From positions 79,396-143,395 of the forward strand of contig JAEEVA010000002.1 of assembly GCA_016286995.1 (NCBI GenBank): a stretch of DNA of 64,000 bases, given 5' to 3'. Shown here piece by piece: positions 41,238-48,092 of this stretch. The notes beneath the pieces are model-generated. The model did no database searches. It was given only the letters and a program-made list of their open reading frames with translations, and was not told the DNA's origin. The stretch comes from Prevotella sp. Its GTDB lineage: Bacteria; Bacteroidota; Bacteroidia; Bacteroidales; Bacteroidaceae. The first letter of the stretch is position 1. Every line of letters begins with the position of its first letter. The position numbers and the translations under genes are program-made.

Positions 41238-42575
41238 ATGGCAAATTCTGGTTCTTTGAAGAGCACGATTGCCGTGTCTCTTACCAATTATCTCGATGCT
41301 GGCGCCATCGTGGCCGGTGCATCAGGCTTGACTTTGTGGCAGAATTATCTCGGACTCTCGGAGGTACACCTCGGCTGGCTTAACTTCATCTCGGCTAACT
41401 GCCTTGGTGCCGCTGTCGGAGCCATCATCGGCGGTTTCCTGGCTGACAAGTACGGGCGTAAGTTTATATTCACCTATAACCTCCTGGTATATATGACGGG
41501 CGTGCTGCTAATCATGCTGAGTGTCAATTTCCCCATGCTGTTAGCAGGATTCCTTGTGACGGGCATCAGCGTTGGTGTCGGCGTTCCCGCCTCGTGGACC
41601 TACATCTCAGAGTCGTCAGAAGTCAACAACCGTGGCCGCAATATCTGTATCTCACAGATGTCGTGGGGCATCGGCCCTATGGTCATCCTGCTTTTCGGCA
41701 TGCTCTTTGCTCCGGGCGGCTATTGGTTCGGTAACGTGCAGAGTGTGGCACAGCTGTTCCTCGGGACAGGTGCCACCATCGAGGCAGTCAACGTCTTCTC
41801 ATCACGCATCGTCTTCTTTTCGCTGTTCGTCGTGGCGTTCATCGCATGGAATCTCCAGCGCCAGTTACAGGAGAGTGCGGAGTTCACTGCCCAGCAGTCA
41901 GAAGAGAAGACAGCTGGACTCATCGACAATATCAAGGTGCTGTTCCAGAACAGCATCGCGGTGAAGACCGTCTGTTTCCTGGCAGGCATCTACCTCACGT
42001 GGAATCTCGTGGCTTCCGTTATGGGATTCTTCCAACCACACATCTACGAGACAGCAGGCGGTGTCAGCAACGAGCAAGCTAACTGGATGAACTTTATTCA
42101 GTGGGCTATCATTGTCGGCATCACGTTCGTGACGTCGAAGCTCATCGATAAGACGTCGCATAAGGCTATCTATACTTTCGGCTTGCTGGTGGCCATCTCA
42201 GCTTGGCTCATCATCGTTACCATTGGCGTCAATGGTCCCGTCGGCCTTTGGTCGTTCGCTATCCTCTGGGGCATCCAGGGCGGTACGTCGGTACAGATTT
42301 TCTATGCTCTTTGGGGTAGTGAGCTTTTTCCTGCCAAGTTCCGTGCAGGTGCTCAGGGCTTGATGTTCTTCATTGTGCGTGGCCTTTCAGCCGTTTGGGG
42401 ACTCGTCTTTACCTATATCTATGGTGAGAATGGCGAAGGCTTCACCATCGCAGCCTACTGCATGATAGCCCTGCTGGTTATCTCGCTCGTTGTGGGCTTC
42501 ATTGGAGCTCCGCTTACCCGTGGCCGTACTCTTGAAGACATTACGAAAGAAAGATACGGTTCTGTCGCCCCCTAA
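41238..42575 (+). CDS. MFS sugar transporter
   Basis: This protein of 445 aa from the ATG at 41238 has about 12 membrane helices. The MFS signature is GGFLADKYGRKFIFTYNLL between helices 2 and 3, and a sugar-porter-like PASWTYISESSEVNNRGRN lies after helix 4. Start 41238 leaves a 4-bp gap after the isomerase; the in-frame ATG at 41208 would overlap it by 26 bp. It probably imports the sugar used by the neighbouring enzymes by proton symport. Its TAA stop lies inside a palindrome. Confidence 0.9.
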   Translation: MANSGSLKSTIAVSLTNYLDAGAIVAGASGLTLWQNYLGLSEVHLGWLNFISANCLGAAVGAIIGGFLADKYGRKFIFTYNLLVYMTGVLLIMLSVNFPMLLAGFLVTGISVGVGVPASWTYISESSEVNNRGRNICISQMSWGIGPMVILLFGMLFAPGGYWFGNVQSVAQLFLGTGATIEAVNVFSSRIVFFSLFVVAFIAWNLQRQLQESAEFTAQQSEEKTAGLIDNIKVLFQNSIAVKTVCFLAGIYLTWNLVASVMGFFQPHIYETAGGVSNEQANWMNFIQWAIIVGITFVTSKLIDKTSHKAIYTFGLLVAISAWLIIVTIGVNGPVGLWSFAILWGIQGGTSVQIFYALWGSELFPAKFRAGAQGLMFFIVRGLSAVWGLVFTYIYGENGEGFTIAAYCMIALLVISLVVGFIGAPLTRGRTLEDITKERYGSVAP

Positions 42576-42690
42576 GTTAGGGGGCTATAGGGGTCTGAAC
42601 AGGCGCAGACTTCCGAGGCATATAGTTATAACTAATAAAAAGGTCTGAAAACGCTTGTTCAGACCCCCAACCCCCTAACTTAGGGGGCTC
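42567..42690. repeat. Nested palindromic repeat between the transporter and rhaD
   Basis: Two near-identical palindromes, CCCCCTAAGTTAGGGGG (42568-42584) and CCCCCTAACTTAGGGGG (42671-42687), form the ends of a larger inverted repeat with GGGGTCTGAACAGGCG and its complement CGCTTGTTCAGACCCC just inside. The first palindrome contains the transporter stop codon. It resembles common intergenic repeats of Bacteroidota and could stabilise or attenuate the operon transcript. Confidence 0.85.
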
Positions 42691-42695
42691 AGAAT

Positions 42696-43520
42696 ATGGA
42701 AAAGAGTATATTAGAAGGCCGCGAAGCATTGAAGGCGGTAGTTTATCAGATTGCCGAGGTAACAGGTTACCTGTGGCAGAAAGGTTGGGCAGAGCGTAAC
42801 GGTGGCAACATCACCGTCAACGTCACCGAGTTTATGGACGACGGATGCAAGGCGCTGCCCCCCATCTCGGAAGTGAAGCAGATTGGTATGGTGCTCCCCA
42901 AGCTGAAAGGCAAGTTTTTCTATTGCAAGGGCACTGGCAAACGCATGCGTGATTTGGCCAAGGAACCTATGCAGAATGGTAGTATTATCCGCATTCTGGA
43001 TGACTGCGCCTCATACGTGGTGATTGCCGATGAACCCGTAGTTCCCACCAGCGAGCTACCGACCCATCTGGCTTTGCAGAACTATCTGCTAGAAACAGGT
43101 TCCTGCTATAAGGCAACGCTACACACGCATCCCATCGAGTTGGTTGCCATGAGTCACATTCAGCGCTTCTTGAAGGGCGACGAGATGACGCGTGTGCTGT
43201 GGTCGATGATTCCAGAAACGCTGGCATTTGCTCCCCTTGGTATCGGTATCGTGCCTTATGCCCTACCGTCCTCGGTAGCGCTTGCTGAAGCTACTCTCGA
43301 ACAAATTAAGACCCACGACGTGGTACTATGGGAGAAGCATGGCACTGTGGCAGTCGGTACGGATATTATGGATGCCTTCGACCAGACTGACGTGCTCTGC
43401 AAGGCTGCCAACATCTACATGTGTGCTAAGGCTATGGGGTCTGAGCCCGACGGCATGACCGAGACACAGATGAAGGAAGTTCAGGACGTGTTCCAGTTGC
43501 CGAAGAAACGGCCTTGTTAG
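42696..43520 (+). CDS. rhaD: Rhamnulose-1-phosphate aldolase
   Basis: This 274-aa class II aldolase cleaves L-rhamnulose 1-phosphate to DHAP and L-lactaldehyde. Zinc ligands lie in LHTHPIELVAMSH and EKHGTVAVG. The N-terminal segment WAERNGGNITVNVTEF and FYCKGTGKRMRDLAKEP bind substrate phosphate. It completes the kinase-isomerase-transporter-aldolase set. Two hairpins after the stop end the operon. Confidence 0.94.
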   Translation: MEKSILEGREALKAVVYQIAEVTGYLWQKGWAERNGGNITVNVTEFMDDGCKALPPISEVKQIGMVLPKLKGKFFYCKGTGKRMRDLAKEPMQNGSIIRILDDCASYVVIADEPVVPTSELPTHLALQNYLLETGSCYKATLHTHPIELVAMSHIQRFLKGDEMTRVLWSMIPETLAFAPLGIGIVPYALPSSVALAEATLEQIKTHDVVLWEKHGTVAVGTDIMDAFDQTDVLCKAANIYMCAKAMGSEPDGMTETQMKEVQDVFQLPKKRPC

Positions 43521-43534
43521 TCAAATCATGAACT

Positions 43535-43570
43535 GAGTCCACTTTAAACGCTACTTTTTAAAGTGGACTC
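43535..43570. terminator. Hairpin after rhaD
   Basis: GAGTCCACTTTAAA pairs perfectly over 14 bp with TTTAAAGTGGACTC across 8 nt. A degenerate second half (AAAGTAGCCTCAATCATTTAG, 43590-43610) repeats the right arm and its tail, so it may also be a decayed mobile-repeat end. Confidence 0.7.
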
Positions 43571-43620
43571 AATCATTTAGCACCTTTTTAAAGTAGCCTC
43601 AATCATTTAGAAAGTAAAAA

Positions 43621-43650
43621 AATTAGGAGTATCTCACGACACTCCTAATT
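43621..43650 (+). terminator. Rho-independent terminator of the sugar operon
   Basis: AATTAGGAGT and ACTCCTAATT form a 10-bp perfect stem with a 10-nt loop, followed by CCCTTTTC. Confidence 0.8.
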
Positions 43651-43761
43651 CCCTTTTCTAACTAACTTATTATCAACTATTCATTACTCATTCTTGCTTT
43701 TGACGCTGCAAAATTACATGTTTTTCTGCCTTCCTGAAACAAAAAAACGTAAAAAAAGCAC

Positions 43762-43799
43762 GTAAACGTTTGCGAATTCACTAAAAAATCGTATCTTTG
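43762..43799 (+). promoter_or_regulatory. lacI-type gene promoter with overlapping operator-like palindrome
   Basis: TTTG (43769-43772), 19 bp, TATCTTTG (43792-43799) is a full promoter. GTAAACGTTTGC (43762-43773), with AAACGTTT at its centre, is typical of LacI-family operators and covers the -33 element, so the regulator may repress itself. Confidence 0.7.
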
Positions 43800-43821
43800 C
43801 GTGTCTAAAACGATATAAACT

Positions 43822-44853
43822 ATGGCTAACAGAAAGCAACATCGTACTTCGTTGAAGGATTTGGCCCGCGAATTGGGGGTCAGCATTGCTACGGTCAGTA
43901 GGGCGCTACGTAGTTCGCCGGAGATTGGCAAGGATATGCAGGAACGTGTGAAGGCGCTGGCCAAGAAACTGAACTATCGACCAAATCCCTTTGCCCAAAG
44001 TCTGCGTAAGGAGGCTCCTAAAGTGATAGGTGTAGTGGTGCCTAATCTGGTGACTCACTACTATGCTGCCGTATTGGACGGAATTGAGGATGAGGCACGT
44101 CGGGCGGGTTATAGCGTCATCAGCACCAATAGTCATGAGAACTGTGAGGATGAGGCGCGTGCTATTGACAACTTCCTCGGGTTGCACGTGGAGGGTATCA
44201 TAGCCTGTTTGGCTCAGAATACGACGGACTATCAGCACTATGAGGAGATTGCTGAGATGGGCGTTCCGCTGGTGTTTTTTGGTAGGACGTGTCTGACGGA
44301 CCGCTTTTCGAGTGTGACGGCGAATGGCGATGAGGCAGCCCAAATGGCTACGCAGCATCTGATAGATACAGGCAGTCGTCGCATAGCGTTTATCGGAGGT
44401 CCTAATCATTTGGACATGGTGCGCCGTAGGAAGCATGGCTATCTTGAGGCGTTGCGCGAGAATCGCATAACCATTGACCGCGAGCTGGTGGCCTGTGGAC
44501 AGATAGACTATCAAGTGGCGTTGGAGGCTACCCGTCGTCTGCTGGACTTGCCGTCGCCACCTGATGCCATTCTGGCGTTCAACGACATCATCACCTTTGC
44601 TGCCTTTACGGCCATCAAGGACCGTGGGCTCCGCATTCCTGAGGATGTGGCGCTCATCGGCTTCACGGACGATGCCCATGCTGCATATGTGACGCCCCGC
44701 ATGTCGGCCATCGAGGACCAGTCGCATCTGATGGGTGTGACGGCCTGTCAACTGCTGTTGAAGAATATCGCTGGCGACACAACGGTTTACAAGAAGATTG
44801 TACCCCAGCAGCTGGTGATTAGGGAAACGTCGAGTAAAAAAATTAAGAGTTAA
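43822..44853 (+). CDS. LacI-family transcriptional regulator
   Basis: This 343-aa regulator has an N-terminal helix-turn-helix (TSLKDLARELGVSIATVSRA) and hinge (LNYRPNPFAQSLRKE). A periplasmic-binding-protein-like effector domain follows (KVIGVVVPNLVTHYYAAVLD, AFIGGPNHLDMVRRRKHGYL, ALIGFTDDAHAAYVTPRMSA). It likely senses a sugar or sugar phosphate and controls the upstream operon, itself, and possibly the downstream sensor and GH31 genes. Its stop codon lies in a heptamer array that also carries the next start codon. Confidence 0.92.
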   Translation: MANRKQHRTSLKDLARELGVSIATVSRALRSSPEIGKDMQERVKALAKKLNYRPNPFAQSLRKEAPKVIGVVVPNLVTHYYAAVLDGIEDEARRAGYSVISTNSHENCEDEARAIDNFLGLHVEGIIACLAQNTTDYQHYEEIAEMGVPLVFFGRTCLTDRFSSVTANGDEAAQMATQHLIDTGSRRIAFIGGPNHLDMVRRRKHGYLEALRENRITIDRELVACGQIDYQVALEATRRLLDLPSPPDAILAFNDIITFAAFTAIKDRGLRIPEDVALIGFTDDAHAAYVTPRMSAIEDQSHLMGVTACQLLLKNIAGDTTVYKKIVPQQLVIRETSSKKIKS

Positions 44854-44896
44854 GAATTAAGAGTTAAGAGTTTAGAACTTTGAACTATGAACTATG
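44841..44896. repeat. Heptamer array spanning the LacI stop and propeller-sensor start
   Basis: Eight units: aattaag, agttaag, aattaag, agttaag, agtttag, aactttg, aactatg, aactatg. The regulator's TAA (44851-44853) and the next gene's ATG (44887-44889) are both part of units. Confidence 0.9.
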
Positions 44897-47800
44897 AACT
44901 AAAAAAAATATTGTCTATAGCGCTGCTGATGACCAGCTGGCTGACTTTACCCTTGTCGGCAGCCGATCATGAATCGGAAGACCTGAGTGTAGTACGAAGT
45001 GCTGATATGAAGTTCCGCAGGCTCGATACCCGCGACGGCTTGTCGAACTCGCAGATTCTTTCCATCATGCGTGACTCCAAGGGTTTCGTGTGGATTGGTA
45101 CGCCATACGGTTTGAACCGCTATGACGGCTATCGCTTCAAGACCTTCTATTCGGAGGTGAAGGACACGATGACGCTGCGCAACAACTATATTGACGAAAT
45201 CTACGAGGCTGGCGACGGACAGCTGTGGTTGCGCCAGGGCATGAACTACACCATCTTCAATCCACGTACTGAGAAATGTGACCGTCATCCGGAGCGCATC
45301 CTGGCCAAGATGGGCGTGAAGGGCGGTGTGGAGCGCATCTATATCGACAACGAGAAGAACTACTGGGTGAAGACCTTCGATGAAGGCTTCTGGCATATTT
45401 ACCATGATGGCTCCAAGCAGAAACAGTTCCCGTTCGGCTATGGTGACCAGGAGTTCAATAACGACATCGGCATTGCTGGTTTCATTGAGGATGGTAATCT
45501 TCTTTATGTCACCTCCAACAACGGCGATGTGCTTTGTTTCGACAAGTCTGCCGACCGTATCGTGTGGAAAAACAATTTCCTGCACGAGCAACAGATTATC
45601 AACAACCAAGACTGCAAGCCACGTGTCGACACCAATGGCAACCTGTGGCTGATTTCCTTGGGTGTTGCCCATATCCTGAACACGAAGACCAATACATGGC
45701 ATCATTCTGCCCAGGAGGCCTTACATGCCTGGGGCTACGAGAATGTGCCTGACGAGATATCCCTTTGGGATATGCGTACTGACAACGAGGGCCGTTTGTG
45801 GTTAGCTACCGACCACGGAGGTCTTTTGGTTGCCGACCCCAAGGAACATGTCGTCCGACAGTTTCTGAACAACAAGTTCGACGAGTCGACCATCTCCGAC
45901 AATACCATCCGTGTCCTGATGCGTGACCAGTTAGGACGTATGTGGATAGGTACCTATTCCAATGGACTAAACCTCTATTCCGGCAGTCTCTCCAACTTCG
46001 TCAACATCGAGCTGGGTAATATCAATACCATCTGTGTCGACCGTCAGGGCTTCTGGTGGCTGGGTACCAACGATAAGGGTATTCTGCGCTACGACCCACG
46101 TACCCAGGAACAGGTGGTCTATAGCCGTGAGAACAGCGGTTTTCGTTCCAACACCATGGTAGGCTCTATGGCTGCCCGTGATGGCTCCGTATGGTTCGGA
46201 ACCTATGAAGGCGGCATCATCCACATCAAGAACGGTCACGTCACCAACATCCTGGCATCAAACGACACCACGGGTCTGCTGACCAACAACGTCTGGACGC
46301 TGTGCGAGGACCTGTGGGGCAATATCTGGGTGGGTACGTTAGGTGCCGGTGTGCAGCGCATCGACAAGCATACAGGCAAGATGCGTACCTTCCGTATTAG
46401 TAATTCCCGTCTGCCCAGCGACTACATCAATCTGATTCAGCGTACCAAGAAGGGTTGGATGTATGTGGCCCATTCCCAATATCTGTCCTGTGTTAATCCG
46501 AAGACTTTCCAGATATTCAACTTCAATATCACGAAGAACAAGGACGACGTGCCTATTACCGAAAGCGGTATCACTTCGTTAGAGGACAGTCGTGAACTCA
46601 TCTGGCAAGGTTCTACACAGGGTGCTACCATCTGGGACCGCAAGGGTGGCCATGTCTATTTGCTCGACATGAAGTCGGGACTCTTCGGTTCTACGGTGAA
46701 CAGCATTGTCGAAGATGCCAATCATACCATTTGGCTGTCTACCGACCACGGTGTGTCGAACGTCGTTCCCCAGAAGCAGGAGGACGGCACGTGGAGCTTC
46801 GTGGTACGTAGCTACAACAACCGCGACGGTTTGCAGGACGGTCCCTACAACCAGCGCTCCATGTGCTGTACCCCCGACGGTCTCATCCTCGTGGGCGGTC
46901 AGGGTGGTCTCGACGTCATCAATCCCAAGAACATGGGTAAGGGCCGCATCCGTGAGGTACCCATTTTCAGCGGCCTGCAGATCTTCGACCAGGACGTGAA
47001 CGTCGGTCAGAAGTTCGACGGGCGTCTCATCTTGGAAGAAGACCTCAACGACTGCCGTGAGATTACCCTGAACTACAACGACCAGTTTACCATTCAGCTG
47101 GCCAGCTCCAGCGGTGAGATTCATAACCGTTCTCGTTTCGTATATCGCTTGGAGGGCTTTAACGACAACTGGGTGAAAACCTCTGAGGTGAATCCCAACA
47201 TTACCTATAACTCCCTGAGTGCCGGTGACTACAAGTTGCGTGTCCGTATGCTGAACGACGACGGAACCCTCGGCGAGGACGAGAGTGTACTTGAGATTAC
47301 CATCCGCCCGCCCTTCTGGCGTACCAGTTGGATGATGTTGATCTATATTTTGCTCATTGCCGCTGCTGCCTGGTGGTGGCGCAAGTGGTTCCTGAAACGT
47401 CATGCCGAGCGTGTACGTGCTCAGCAGTTGCAGATGGAGACTGCCAAGATGCAGTGGATGAGTGAGATGCGCCGGAAGATGCAGGAGGAGAATGCTTTTG
47501 CCAGCGTTTCGGAAACAGCCCCCGTCGAAGAGGCACAACCACAGATGGCGCTGACCCTCGAAGACTTTAATCTGGTCGACTTTGTCAAGGAGTCGTGCAA
47601 GCAGTTCGCTGCCGGACCGTTGGGCTCCAGGGCTAAGGTCAGCTGTCGCTCGATGGTTGACGAGCTGCTCATCAGTGCCGACCGTGAAAAGATGACTCAG
47701 CTGATGGACATCATGTTGGGCAATGCCGTCAAATTCTCGCCCGGTGACTGCCATATTACCGTCAATCTGGGTCGTGGCGAGGGTGACCGTGCCCTGATGC

Positions 47801-48027
47801 AGATTGCCGACAACAGCATCGGTATCCCTGAAGACAGTAAGGCTACCGCTTTCGACCCGATGATAGGCGAAGAGGGCATCGGCCTCGACGTTGTGAAGAA
47901 TATTGTCGTGGCTCATGGTGGCGACATCCGTCTGGAGGACAATCCTGGCGGCGGTACCATCTTCTTCATCAGCCTGCCCGTCCATCCCGAGCCGGAAGTA
48001 ATCGAGGCCGAGGTCATTGAGGGGTAG
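44887..48027 (+). CDS. Propeller sensor with Y_Y_Y and degenerate HATPase; no HisKA, receiver or HTH
   Basis: This 1046-aa protein begins like a Bacteroidales hybrid two-component system: signal peptide, two beta-propeller halves of reg_prop repeats (FRRLDTRDGLSNSQILSIMR, GRLWLATDHGGLLV), a Y_Y_Y domain (about 720-800) and one membrane helix (about 815-835). After it comes only a short coiled segment (MQWMSEMRRKMQEENAFA) and a HATPase_c-like domain (about 890-1030). There is no H-E-x-x-T-P phosphoacceptor helix. ATPase motifs are worn: MLGNAVKFSP keeps one N-box Asn, IADNSIGIP lacks the first Gly, EEGIGLDVVK is the G2 loop. It may signal by a partner or act as a glycan-sensing scaffold. Confidence 0.88.
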   Translation: MNYELKKILSIALLMTSWLTLPLSAADHESEDLSVVRSADMKFRRLDTRDGLSNSQILSIMRDSKGFVWIGTPYGLNRYDGYRFKTFYSEVKDTMTLRNNYIDEIYEAGDGQLWLRQGMNYTIFNPRTEKCDRHPERILAKMGVKGGVERIYIDNEKNYWVKTFDEGFWHIYHDGSKQKQFPFGYGDQEFNNDIGIAGFIEDGNLLYVTSNNGDVLCFDKSADRIVWKNNFLHEQQIINNQDCKPRVDTNGNLWLISLGVAHILNTKTNTWHHSAQEALHAWGYENVPDEISLWDMRTDNEGRLWLATDHGGLLVADPKEHVVRQFLNNKFDESTISDNTIRVLMRDQLGRMWIGTYSNGLNLYSGSLSNFVNIELGNINTICVDRQGFWWLGTNDKGILRYDPRTQEQVVYSRENSGFRSNTMVGSMAARDGSVWFGTYEGGIIHIKNGHVTNILASNDTTGLLTNNVWTLCEDLWGNIWVGTLGAGVQRIDKHTGKMRTFRISNSRLPSDYINLIQRTKKGWMYVAHSQYLSCVNPKTFQIFNFNITKNKDDVPITESGITSLEDSRELIWQGSTQGATIWDRKGGHVYLLDMKSGLFGSTVNSIVEDANHTIWLSTDHGVSNVVPQKQEDGTWSFVVRSYNNRDGLQDGPYNQRSMCCTPDGLILVGGQGGLDVINPKNMGKGRIREVPIFSGLQIFDQDVNVGQKFDGRLILEEDLNDCREITLNYNDQFTIQLASSSGEIHNRSRFVYRLEGFNDNWVKTSEVNPNITYNSLSAGDYKLRVRMLNDDGTLGEDESVLEITIRPPFWRTSWMMLIYILLIAAAAWWWRKWFLKRHAERVRAQQLQMETAKMQWMSEMRRKMQEENAFASVSETAPVEEAQPQMALTLEDFNLVDFVKESCKQFAAGPLGSRAKVSCRSMVDELLISADREKMTQLMDIMLGNAVKFSPGDCHITVNLGRGEGDRALMQIADNSIGIPEDSKATAFDPMIGEEGIGLDVVKNIVVAHGGDIRLEDNPGGGTIFFISLPVHPEPEVIEAEVIEG

Positions 48028-48038
48028 CCTCTGTAATC

Positions 48039-48092
48039 TCTATAGTCCCTATAGTTCCTATAGTACCTATAATATTTATAACAACTATAAAA
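48039..48092. repeat. Nonamer array directly before the GH31 start codon
   Basis: Six 9-bp units: tctatagtc, cctatagtt, cctatagta, cctataata, tttataaca, actataaaa. The last ends at the base before ATG 48093. It is related in style to the heptamer arrays but has period 9. Confidence 0.85.

Noticed and set aside
39815..41287. 490-aa open frame on the minus strand
   Set aside because: It lies opposite the sugar isomerase, has no family motifs and reflects the codon bias of the real gene.
46579..47985. 468-aa open frame on the minus strand
   Set aside because: It is antisense to the propeller sensor, which has clear domains; the antisense product is unlike any protein I know.
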